Positions 1 through 6,506 of a stretch of DNA of 64,000 nucleotides are shown here, piece by piece. Position 1 is the stretch's first letter. Each line of letters opens with the position of its first letter. This DNA comes from an uncultured Psychrobacter sp. (GTDB taxonomy: Bacteria > Pseudomonadota > Gammaproteobacteria > Pseudomonadales > Moraxellaceae), in contig CANLXO010000006.1 in assembly GCA_947495055.1 (NCBI GenBank), forward strand, positions 124,001-188,000, read 5' to 3'. The notes beneath the pieces are model-generated. The model saw only the letters and a program-made list of their open reading frames with translations, was not told the origin of the DNA and searched no databases. Position numbers and translations under genes: made by a program.

Positions 1-969
1 TCTTGTAGCTTTCATCGCTTCGACTAGACGAATACGCAACGGCTTCTCATTATAAAATGGCTGGCTTGTCTGCGGACATATCATAATGTAATCATTGCTC
101 AAGTCCATCTTCTCAAGCGCTTCAAAAGCTGCCTTAGACCTATCATTCAGATAGACTTCGCGCACGTTATGCGTCTTCGTAACTTGCTTCTCGACACCGC
201 GCACGCGCGTTTTATTAATAATCACTGAGCCATTGAACCAGTCGATGTCCTTCCATCTTAGCGCAACCAATTCGCTTGGTCTGCACCCTGTCCAAAACGC
301 TACTTCAAAATACCAATAATAAAACCTGTCTTTGCCGCTTAAGTTACTATCAAGCCAAGAGAGTAGCGCGTTCATTTCATCGCGCGTGAAAGGATCCGGC
401 AAGCCTGATTGAACCTTTTTATTGCTTACTAGGTCCATTGGGTTATCGGCCTTGGCAATCAGTCGCAATTCAATGGCTTTATTAAAGACACCGCGTAAGG
501 GTATAAGACAGTTATTCAGAGTCTTATCAGATTTGAAGCTTCTATCTGCAATGACATCGCGTATAAAATCCGATGTTATATCATGTATCGGCATAAGCGC
601 CATGCTCGGCATCCAATGCTTATTTAACGCGCTGACATAATCTTGCTTTGAGTCAGCATTCGCTTCACAGTGCTTTAGGTACTTTTGAGCCACTTCTTGA
701 AATAAGACGCCATCGTTAACGATAACGCTATTATCATTTACTATTTCGCCTTTAGCGCTGGCGAGGTCTGCTTCTGTGAGCACACCCCATTCCGCTTTGG
801 TGATTAGATCACTTCTAATTTTAGCAGCTGCTTTGATGCCTTCCGCAGTGACTGGGTGTGGGAGCGTGACGTGATGGGAGTTACCGTTTCGGCTAAAGTA
901 GATCTGGATACGCCCCGATCTAAGCCGCACGCCTGTCGGTAACGCCGTTCTGCTTGCTGACTCATCCAT
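1..969 (-). CDS. int: Phage tyrosine integrase, 3' part outside window
   Basis: Site-specific recombinase that would insert and excise the prophage. The first 323 residues are visible and the reading frame is still open at base 1. Residues 10-55 look like an arm-type DNA-binding domain (GVRLRSGRIQIYF), 85-180 like the SAM-like core-binding domain, and 190 onward like the catalytic domain, with the first catalytic arginine at R230 in TGCRPSELVALRW and a probable beta-hairpin lysine near 265. The HxxR and the tyrosine lie beyond the window. The ATG at 969 sits inside the excisionase gene in another frame, so the two overlap by 166 bp; a later GTG start is possible. The 3' end points to the left prophage end, which fits an attL next to int. 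Confidence 0.93.
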   Translation of the reverse strand, partial: MDESASRTALPTGVRLRSGRIQIYFSRNGNSHHVTLPHPVTAEGIKAAAKIRSDLITKAEWGVLTEADLASAKGEIVNDNSVIVNDGVLFQEVAQKYLKHCEANADSKQDYVSALNKHWMPSMALMPIHDITSDFIRDVIADRSFKSDKTLNNCLIPLRGVFNKAIELRLIAKADNPMDLVSNKKVQSGLPDPFTRDEMNALLSWLDSNLSGKDRFYYWYFEVAFWTGCRPSELVALRWKDIDWFNGSVIINKTRVRGVEKQVTKTHNVREVYLNDRSKAAFEALEKMDLSNDYIMICPQTSQPFYNEKPLRIRLVEAMKATR

Positions 970-1178
970 TTGTTATATCCTCTTATTGAGTAATATAGGT
1001 TACCATCTTGCTTGGTCCAAACAACGTTTTCTGGCCACTTCTGCTTACGGTGAGTGAGCTTTTGCTCTTCAATACCGGTCAAGGCCGCAAACTGCTTAGC
1101 GTCCACCCAATCAAGCGCGGTTAGGCCCAATTCGTGCAGTGTTTCGACAAGTGTTTTATTTTTATTTAGCATGGTCAT
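804..1178 (-). CDS. Excisionase-like DNA-binding protein
   Basis: Small (124 aa) protein with an excisionase-type winged-helix region at residues 22-72 (WVDAKQFAALTGI ... VVWTKQDGNLYYSIRGYNKWM), directly upstream of the integrase and in the same direction. It should direct excision by bending DNA at the att sites. Residues after about 75 overlap the integrase start out of frame and are compositionally different (Ser/Arg/Thr-rich), so the tail may be unstructured. Its start overlaps the end of the clamp-like gene by 17 bp, which suggests translational coupling. Family assignment comes from the sequence pattern plus position. Confidence 0.8.
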   Translation of the reverse strand: MTMLNKNKTLVETLHELGLTALDWVDAKQFAALTGIEEQKLTHRKQKWPENVVWTKQDGNLYYSIRGYNKWMSQQAERRYRQACGLDRGVSRSTLAETVTPITSRSHTQSLRKASKQLLKLEVI

Positions 1179-2001
1179 GCTCCTTTTCTATGCGGCAAGC
1201 GTAATCCCATATCTCGCCTTTGTTGTCTATAAAGTTCTTATAATCATAATCAACAATAAAAGCGACTCTTGAATTATTCTTAGCGCATCTTACGGCCGTT
1301 TTATAAGCATGACGACTGACGCCGCACTTAATAGAAAATCCGCTAGCGACAATATCTTCAATAATTTCACGCTCTATGGCGCTGTGATCCATCATGACCG
1401 CGTATTTCTCTCTGTCATTGATGTTTTCGTGCTTAATATTAGTGACGACATACATCAGATTATTAGCTTGTGGGAAAGTAAATATATTCTCAATGCCGCT
1501 GATTGATGCGCGGTTATATTGCCTAATCGGTGACGTAGTCGTGTTGGAATCCTTACCAACAAGCTTTCCGATTTTGCCCAGATTAATTAAATTGTCAGCC
1601 CTAAATATTAGAGATTTAACTTTCTCTTTTGGTATGTCGTCAATCCAACGGCTTACCAGTTTTTTAACATCAGGGTATTTACCGTCGATCAAGCCTTTAA
1701 AGCTTCTAAAGTCTTCATCTTTAGCGCAGACAAGCTCTCCAGTTTCGACATTTAAGTGAATGTCATACTTGGTCTTAATAGCATCTTTGATGGCGCGACG
1801 ATTGATAATGTATTCAAAGTCATCGCCTTCGTAGTCGTCTTCGACTATCCAGCGCATGAGCTGATGGCCGTCTGTCGCGTAACCCAGCACTTTGCCTTCA
1901 GCACCTACGAAGTAGATGCCCATCAAGTAGTAGCGGATATCTTCTTTGGCAGTAACCAAGCGCATCGCTTTTAAGTAGTTTCTGTTTAATTTGACTAGCA
2001 T
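1162..2001 (-). CDS. DNA polymerase III beta (sliding clamp)-like phage protein
   Basis: 279 aa. The segment YATDGHQLMRW (residues 41-51) matches the conserved ATDGHRL stretch of DnaN, and the run LMYVVTNIK near residue 195 resembles the MYVVMPMRL end of bacterial clamps. The clamp-like part is therefore about 195 aa, much shorter than the roughly 366-aa host DnaN, and is followed by about 85 residues I do not recognise. It lies in the leftward operon with xis and int rather than among the rightward replication genes. It might recruit host polymerase or compete with host DnaN. It overlaps both neighbours by a few bases. Function is inferred from motifs. Confidence 0.7.
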   Translation of the reverse strand: MLVKLNRNYLKAMRLVTAKEDIRYYLMGIYFVGAEGKVLGYATDGHQLMRWIVEDDYEGDDFEYIINRRAIKDAIKTKYDIHLNVETGELVCAKDEDFRSFKGLIDGKYPDVKKLVSRWIDDIPKEKVKSLIFRADNLINLGKIGKLVGKDSNTTTSPIRQYNRASISGIENIFTFPQANNLMYVVTNIKHENINDREKYAVMMDHSAIEREIIEDIVASGFSIKCGVSRHAYKTAVRCAKNNSRVAFIVDYDYKNFIDNKGEIWDYACRIEKEHDHAK

Positions 2002-2567
2002 TTCAAGTTATCCTTTTCACGTTTAAGCGCCTCACGAATTTCACGCTTCAGCACTTCAGTTAGATAAATAGCTTTATTCAGCTCTGGTTGGTCAGTGTCA
2101 GCCGGATTGTGTACATTGACGTTTACTGATATATCTCTGGGCACGCATATTAGGTTATTGATATCGTCACAATTGGTCTTATCGTTATCCAAAAACCTAA
2201 TCTCATGGTTCGCTGGTATTGGGCCGTGATGCTCTTCCCAAACGACAAACTTCTTACGTCTATACACATCCGGCTGCGCAATTTTGATATAAATATCGCC
2301 GTTGCTTCTTAGGCATTCATAGCCGACCGGTTGTGATCGCACTTTGTGGCCTTTTTTGAAAGGCGTTCCGGTTGGCGCCATGCCCTTGTTCCAAGCTTCA
2401 GCATTGCTTTTATAGCCTTTGCGTATGCACAGTAGAGAGATGGCATTACAACTGACTGAGCGTTTGAACTTAGCACTGAATAAGTCAGCTAGCTGCTGGC
2501 GTGTCATATCCGCTTGATTGGCTTTAATCCATGCCAGCTCTTCGGCGGTATATTGTCTTCTAGTCAT
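1995..2567 (-). CDS. HNH endonuclease with N-terminal helix-turn-helix
   Basis: 190 aa from the ATG at 2567 (MTRRQYTAEEL), preferred over an upstream in-frame start because it overlaps the previous stop codon by only 8 bp. The first 60 residues (WIKANQADMTRQQLADLF ... NAISLLCIRKGY) look like a DNA-binding HTH seen in phage HNH proteins. The nuclease motif follows: WEEHHGPIP, then NHEIRFLDNDKTNCDDINNLICV, with H, N and H/D positions in register. This is the organisation of free-standing HNH homing-type endonucleases. It sits between the clamp-like gene and a small unknown gene, and may be a selfish insertion in the operon or a working phage nuclease. Confidence 0.85.
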   Translation of the reverse strand: MTRRQYTAEELAWIKANQADMTRQQLADLFSAKFKRSVSCNAISLLCIRKGYKSNAEAWNKGMAPTGTPFKKGHKVRSQPVGYECLRSNGDIYIKIAQPDVYRRKKFVVWEEHHGPIPANHEIRFLDNDKTNCDDINNLICVPRDISVNVNVHNPADTDQPELNKAIYLTEVLKREIREALKREKDNLKC

Positions 2568-2823
2568 CTCTGACCACCCCAACTCGTAGCACATCTACGA
2601 GATTCTTTGGTGCGTGCTCAGCGATGATACGCGCCCGCTCGTTAATGACTCGCTCACCATCTATCACTTGCGAAGCGAGATTGGCAATGCTTTTACCGCG
2701 TGCCAGCTCAACTTCTAACTGTTTTGCAGTCATGTCGGGATTCGATATGCGGTTAAGCTGATCATGCAAGTGGCCAGTTAATGCGTAAATGTCTTTTGGC
2801 ATGGTTTGTCTCGCTTTAAACAT
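2560..2823 (-). CDS. Small phage protein of unknown function
   Basis: 87 aa, mostly helical by composition, with the stretch DMTAKQLEVELARGKSIANL resembling small regulatory or nuclease-accessory proteins of phages. No catalytic motif is visible. Its stop codon overlaps the HNH start (ATGACTAG arrangement), so the two genes are probably co-translated in the leftward operon. The 176 bp upstream of it (2824-2999) hold no convincing gene. I do not recognise the family. Confidence 0.65.
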   Translation of the reverse strand: MFKARQTMPKDIYALTGHLHDQLNRISNPDMTAKQLEVELARGKSIANLASQVIDGERVINERARIIAEHAPKNLVDVLRVGVVRDD

Positions 2824-2999
2824 AAATTAGGACCGCTTACGGCGGTGAGTCGGCTTTAGAATTTACCCACATACGGGATTCGCTTTCGGCTGGGCTGCCT
2901 CTTACTATTTCGGTATGTCGAGAGATAGTTAGTAGTCCTCATATCTCCAAGGCATTCTAAGCATCAGTTCATAACATTGTGCTAGTGCTACTGCCAAAC

Positions 3000-3446
3000 T
3001 TAAAACGTATTCATTAAAAATCTGCGAACGCCTAACATTTCTGCATTACTCGTCAAGTTTTTAACCTCGATATACGGACGATTAAGATCGTATCTTTTGC
3101 GTTCAATATATTGATCAGCCGCCTTTTTCGTAAAGCATGCGGTAACAAAGCGAGGTACGACCAGTACATTCAATCTGACATATTCGTTGCCATTAACAGT
3201 GACACTATCTTCACCATCAGATAATTCGTCTAATGCCTGATATCTATCTTCACCGTATTCGTAAGGATCTTCCGTACCATCTTCGAGAAACCAAACTTGC
3301 TCAGTTCTATAAGCACCACTGAATCGACCATCTTCATTGGCAGCCAAAAACTCTACCTCATAGACACAAAACAGCGGCTTATGGTTGCCAATTTCATCAA
3401 GGCGCTTAATTTCGGTGGCGGTTTCAGTTAAATTAAATAAGCTCAC
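3000..3446 (-). CDS. Phage hypothetical protein in the leftward operon
   Basis: 148 aa, acidic in the middle (LEDGTEDPYEYGEDRYQALDEL), with no membrane segment and no motif I can assign. The ATG overlaps the stop of the upstream membrane-anchored gene by 4 bp (ATGA). It is the second gene after the operator-controlled leftward promoter region and is therefore expected to be repressed in the lysogen. I recall similar proteins in Psychrobacter and Acinetobacter prophages but cannot name a function. Confidence 0.65.
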   Translation of the reverse strand: MSLFNLTETATEIKRLDEIGNHKPLFCVYEVEFLAANEDGRFSGAYRTEQVWFLEDGTEDPYEYGEDRYQALDELSDGEDSVTVNGNEYVRLNVLVVPRFVTACFTKKAADQYIERKRYDLNRPYIEVKNLTSNAEMLGVRRFLMNTF

Positions 3447-3745
3447 TTATCACCTCCATTAACCTTCGCCAAAAAAGCATTCGCATGAGCCGCTACCGCG
3501 TCTTTCTCAGATTGCTCCTGCAGCGCGACTTCTTCATCAAACCCATTCATAGGATCGGTGACGTAGTTATCATCGCTGGCAGGGTAGTCAAGCTTATGCA
3601 GCTCAATCTTGGCGCGTTCTGCTGACTGCTGACGCTCATAAGCATCAGAAACAGCACTAGCGCCGGCATTAGCGGTATTGAGCGCGATAACAACTAAAGA
3701 CATAAGGCCGATAGCGGCTAGCATGTTGATAATTGATTTCTTCAT
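3443..3745 (-). CDS. Small exported or membrane-anchored phage protein
   Basis: 100 aa. Residues 1-27 are a typical signal peptide or anchor (KK, then a hydrophobic run ending ALNTANAGA, where ANA is a plausible signal peptidase site). The rest is acidic and helical (AYERQQSAERAKIEL). It is the first gene of the leftward operon, starting just downstream of the perfect palindrome at 3779-3797. It overlaps the next gene by 4 bp. Surface or periplasmic roles such as superinfection exclusion are possible but nothing in the sequence proves one. Confidence 0.65.
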   Translation of the reverse strand: MKKSIINMLAAIGLMSLVVIALNTANAGASAVSDAYERQQSAERAKIELHKLDYPASDDNYVTDPMNGFDEEVALQEQSEKDAVAAHANAFLAKVNGGDK

Positions 3746-3778
3746 AGCAGTTACTCTGTGTCGATGTGATGCATACTA

Positions 3779-3830
3779 ATTTAGTATAATACTAAATAAA
3801 ACGCAAGTATAAATTTAGTTTAAAGATAAA
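3779..3830. promoter_or_regulatory. Leftward operator: perfect palindrome plus a degenerate copy
   Basis: 3779-3797 is a perfect 19-bp palindrome, ATTTAGTATAATACTAAAT, built as TTTAGT-N5-ACTAAA. A second site with the same spacing, TTTAGT-TTAAA-GATAAA, lies at 3814-3830 with 4 of 6 matches in the right arm. Both lie upstream of the gene starting at 3745 and downstream of the repressor terminator. The same 6-5-6 element recurs between the repressor and Cro-like genes, so this is the probable repressor-controlled switch for the leftward int/xis/clamp operon. Confidence 0.7.
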
Positions 3831-3883
3831 TAAATTATTTATACAACCCTAAAAAACATTTGTTTTTAACAAAGAGCAGACAC

Positions 3884-3912
3884 AAAAAAACCGCCTGTAT
3901 GGCGGTTTTTTT
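3884..3912. terminator. Terminator of the repressor gene
   Basis: Stem ACCGCC/GGCGGT with a short TGTAT loop, flanked by seven A on one side and seven T on the other, so it can work in both directions. It ends the leftward repressor transcript before the separate leftward operon begins at 3745. Confidence 0.85.
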
Positions 3913-3924
3913 GGTATTTGAGGT

Positions 3925-4665
3925 TTATAGCTGCGTAAATGTGTATCGGACTCGCCCAAAGAGGTTGAACTGCCCAAAAGTGTCACGGCTTATTATTTGA
4001 TCAGGGTAGCTATCCTTGTCTGTATTGTCAGACTTCAACACCACGGTACCGTTTAGATTTTTAATAGCTCGCTTACATATCATCTCACTATCAGCGTTAA
4101 ACACATAAACCTTATTATTAGTAAAGTTGTCAAATTCGCGCTCGTTGGTGTTAACTAGCATCAATGTGCCATGCGGGATGGTATAACCCATACTGTCACT
4201 GCAAGCGTGCATTAAAACCAACCCGTCGCCATCGATAGGCAGGTTGTTTGATCGCAAGAATTCGACTGTAAAAACTTGGCTATGTACCGATGGATAATCC
4301 TCGTTGGCATAGCCGTTACCGCAGCTGGCCTTAATATCAAAATACTTTACAGGAACCAACGGATAAGCGGATTTTACGCCCACAGATACATGATCGCCTA
4401 TCTGGTCAGTATTGGTCGTAGATACTGTTGTATCGCCGATCTCTTCTAATGAGTCCATCCAGCCGTGGGTCAAACCTAGGCTTGCTTCTATACCTCTCGC
4501 AAACTCACTACCCATACTAATGGTTTCGCCGTTTGATTTTACGCCTTTCTTGATTTGACTTATATACGATGCTGGCTTGCCAACTGCATCTGCAAAATCT
4601 GATTGAGTCCTAAAGTTTGAGATAAGACTCAGCATGTTTTGGCGTCTTATGCTTCCAATATCCAC
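3925..4665 (-). CDS. CI-type self-cleaving prophage repressor
   Basis: 246 aa, the master regulator of lysogeny. Residues 8-65 are an HTH (QSDFADAVGKPASYISQIKKG). The C-terminal half is an S24/LexA-type autoprotease: Cys115-Gly116 in KASCGNG is the probable self-cleavage site (UmuD-like Cys-Gly rather than Ala-Gly), the nucleophile is S158 in SDSMGYTIPHG and the general base is K198 in MICKRA. It should bind the TTTAGT-N5-ACTAAA sites as a dimer and be inactivated through RecA after DNA damage. The start codon is a GTG (CATAATGTG) 7 nt after AAGGAG. It is divergent from the Cro-like gene. Confidence 0.93.
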   Translation of the reverse strand: MDIGSIRRQNMLSLISNFRTQSDFADAVGKPASYISQIKKGVKSNGETISMGSEFARGIEASLGLTHGWMDSLEEIGDTTVSTTNTDQIGDHVSVGVKSAYPLVPVKYFDIKASCGNGYANEDYPSVHSQVFTVEFLRSNNLPIDGDGLVLMHACSDSMGYTIPHGTLMLVNTNEREFDNFTNNKVYVFNADSEMICKRAIKNLNGTVVLKSDNTDKDSYPDQIISRDTFGQFNLFGRVRYTFTQL

Positions 4666-4689
4666 ATTATGACTCCTTATAGTTATTTA

Positions 4690-4706
4690 TTTAGTATTTA
4701 ACTAAA
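4690..4706. promoter_or_regulatory. Repressor operator, repressor-proximal
   Basis: TTTAGT-ATTTA-ACTAAA, the same 6-5-6 architecture as the leftward operator at 3780-3796, located 25 bp upstream of the repressor GTG. Its position suggests autoregulation of the repressor. This is inference from repeat structure and location. Confidence 0.7.
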
Positions 4707-4756
4707 AGGCGAGAGCAATGTAAATGAGCGTAAAACATAATTTGCAATGCATCTAA

Positions 4757-4797
4757 TTTAGTTATAAACTAACGTTAAAATGTAGCTTGAGACTAAA
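4757..4797. promoter_or_regulatory. Rightward operators before the Cro-like gene
   Basis: TTTAGT-TATAA-ACTAAC (4757-4773) differs from the consensus by one base. A weaker copy, TGTAGC-TTGAG-ACTAAA (4781-4797), ends two bases before the Cro-like ATG at 4800. TATAAA at 4763-4768 inside the first site could be a -10 element, so repressor binding would block early rightward transcription. I could not place a confident -35. Confidence 0.65.
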
Positions 4798-4799
4798 TA

Positions 4800-5051
4800 A
4801 TGACTGAATCCAACAAGAAGCAGCGCCGACGTCCTATTGTCGTCGAGTTAAAGCAAAAACTAAATGAAATGCCAGTAGAAGAGCGCGATGATTTTGCAGA
4901 TAAATGCGGCACTTCATTTGATAATTTGCGCCAGATCGCTTATGGCTGGGGCGGATGCTCTATTTCACTCGCTCAGTCTATCGTAACAGCATGTGATGGT
5001 GAGGTTGAGTTGGAAGATTTAATTCCTGAGCTAAAGAAGCATCCGGCTTAA
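4800..5051 (+). CDS. Cro/YdaS-like small DNA-binding protein
   Basis: 83 aa. After a basic N-terminus (KKQRRRPIV) comes an HTH-like segment, DDFADKCGTSFDNLRQIAYGWGGCSISLAQSIVTAC, of the kind seen in Cro/YdaS antirepressors. It is the first gene of the rightward early operon and starts within the operator cluster opposite the repressor, the classic Cro position. The Shine-Dalgarno is poor (only GAG about 10 nt upstream), so initiation may be weak. Expected role: oppose the repressor during lytic growth. Confidence 0.8.
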   Translation: MTESNKKQRRRPIVVELKQKLNEMPVEERDDFADKCGTSFDNLRQIAYGWGGCSISLAQSIVTACDGEVELEDLIPELKKHPA

Positions 5052-5109
5052 AACAATAGTACTTCTCTTCAATCTTAAACAAAACGTTTTTAATTATAGG
5101 TAGGACACG

Positions 5110-5553
5110 ATGGACGTAATCGACGCAGCACACAAGACAGTACATAACCCTAAGCATGGCGGATCAACAGCCATTGCCGCACGCATGGGTATGTCGAGCA
5201 CCGTGCTTAATAATAAAGTTAATCCAAACACTGACACTCATCATCTACGTTTGGATGAAGCAATCACAATTATGGAATACACCAACGACACCAGCATCAT
5301 TCAAGCAATGGCTCACCGCTTAGGCGGCATATTTACGCGTGTAGATGACGAGGCGACGCAGGCAAGTATCATCATGACCGCATTATCTACGTCAGCCTGC
5401 CAGGGCGACATCATGAGTGAGATGCAGCAAGCGCTAGAAGACGGCCGCATTGATTGCAAAGAGCATGACGCGCTACAGACAAAGATTCAAGACGCCATGG
5501 TCGCACTGCGCACACTCAGCGTTCAAATCGCCAATCACTGTGAGGGTAAATAA
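5110..5553 (+). CDS. Phage regulatory protein CII family
   Basis: 147 aa, matching the Phage_CP76/CII-type regulator pattern: MDVIDAAHKTVHNPKHGGSTAIAARMGMS is an HTH (residues 1-45), followed by LRLDEAITIMEY and a helical C-terminus (TALSTSACQGDIMSEMQQAL). Members of this family are found next to cro in temperate phages and are thought to influence the lysis-lysogeny choice. It lies 58 bp after the Cro-like gene and just before the zinc-ribbon gene, with GAGGGTAAA at its own 3' end serving as RBS for that next gene. Confidence 0.82.
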   Translation: MDVIDAAHKTVHNPKHGGSTAIAARMGMSSTVLNNKVNPNTDTHHLRLDEAITIMEYTNDTSIIQAMAHRLGGIFTRVDDEATQASIIMTALSTSACQGDIMSEMQQALEDGRIDCKEHDALQTKIQDAMVALRTLSVQIANHCEGK

Positions 5554-5554
5554 C

Positions 5555-5815
5555 ATGCCAGCCACTAACTGCCATAACTGCTCATATTGCAAAAGCATCG
5601 CTGCTGTAGAAGTTACTGGCGATGAGTATGCAATCAAACGTGAGTTTGACCGTATTGATAAGGCGCGCCCACTTGCTAGCATCATCAATAGAAATATCAG
5701 ATTGATAAAAGCTTACGAGCGGTTCGAGAAAATAGCCGAAGATCTCGATGTCAGTATCGAAGATATTATCAACGCGCAAACAAAAAGCCCATCAGCGGGA
5801 ACTGATGGGCTTTAG
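5555..5815 (+). CDS. Small putative zinc-ribbon phage protein
   Basis: 86 aa from the ATG at 5555, chosen because GAGGGTAAATAAC supplies an RBS and it follows the previous stop directly. The N-terminus has CHNCSYC (CxxCxxC), a possible metal site lacking an obvious second pair. The rest is helical (IKREFDRIDKARPL, IRLIKAYERFEKIAEDL). The last ten codons are built from a perfect 12-bp hairpin (5784-5813), so RNA structure may constrain this end. Function unknown. Confidence 0.65.
   Translation: MPATNCHNCSYCKSIAAVEVTGDEYAIKREFDRIDKARPLASIINRNIRLIKAYERFEKIAEDLDVSIEDIINAQTKSPSAGTDGL
5784..5813 (+). terminator. Hairpin embedded in the 3' end of a CDS
   Basis: Perfect 12-bp stem AAAGCCCATCAG/CTGATGGGCTTT with a six-base CGGGAA loop, followed by only an interrupted T-tract (AGGTGTTTCTT). 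It covers the last codons of the zinc-ribbon gene. It could be a leaky early terminator, as lambda tR1 is, or a 3' stabilising structure. Confidence 0.6.
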
Positions 5816-5855
5816 GTGTTTCTTCAAAGCAAAAACTAGATAAAGGAATATTACA

Positions 5856-6506
5856 ATGAATCTCCAAACTTTGCAAACGAATAATAAAACAATGAGCAGT
5901 CGTGAAATTGCTCAGTTGTGCAACAAGCGCCATGATCATGTGAAAAGAGATATCGAAGTAATGCTGAATCAGATTGAATTAGATATCCCCAAGTTTGGGC
6001 GCATCTATTCTGACAGCATGAATCGTCAGCAAACCGAATACTTACTCGATAAAGATCTAACCATTACATTGGTTGCTGGTTATAACGCACAATTACGCTA
6101 TCGCATTGTAAAGCGCTGGCAAGAGCTCGAAGCACAAGTAAGCACGCCAGCCATTCCACAAAGCTATGCTGAAGCTCTGCAACTCGCTGCTAACCAAGCG
6201 CGTCAGTTAGAACTAGCCAAGCCAAAGGTCGTGCACTATGACAACGTGGTTGAGCGTAAAGGCTTACTCAATGCCACTCAAGTCGCTCAAAAGGTGCGTC
6301 TATCAGCGGTTGCTATGAACAAGGTGCTTGATGAGCTTGGTGTCTATAACAAAGCCGTGAAGCGCTCCCGTGTATTCCAACAGTGGTTTATCGATAAAGG
6401 CTTAGGCGAAGTTAAGCAGACCGATCAAGGTTACTCGCAAGCTCTATTCACCAAACGCGGTGAAGCTTGGATTATCGAGCGCCTAGTGAGTGAGGGAGTA
6501 GCCTAA
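5856..6506 (+). CDS. Rha-family/KilAC antirepressor-type regulator
   Basis: 216 aa. Residues 12-95 match the Rha phage regulatory domain (MSSREIAQLCNKRHDHVKRDIE ... YLLDKDLTITLVAGYNAQLRYRIVKRWQELE). Residues 130-215 match the KilAC/antirepressor C-terminal domain (LNATQVAQKVRLSAVAMNKVLDELG ... FTKRGEAWIIERLV). Such proteins act as phage antirepressors or regulators by protein-protein contact and DNA binding. AAAGGAATATTACA provides the RBS. It touches the next gene (stop and start overlap at 6506), so the two are coupled. A second antirepressor-type gene lies at 22163. Confidence 0.9.
   Translation: MNLQTLQTNNKTMSSREIAQLCNKRHDHVKRDIEVMLNQIELDIPKFGRIYSDSMNRQQTEYLLDKDLTITLVAGYNAQLRYRIVKRWQELEAQVSTPAIPQSYAEALQLAANQARQLELAKPKVVHYDNVVERKGLLNATQVAQKVRLSAVAMNKVLDELGVYNKAVKRSRVFQQWFIDKGLGEVKQTDQGYSQALFTKRGEAWIIERLVSEGVA

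Noticed and set aside
2824..2999. Possible 22-codon minus-strand ORF from a TTG at 2997 (ending at 2929)
   Set aside because: No RBS outside the upstream gene, and the only ATG-started version is 11 codons.
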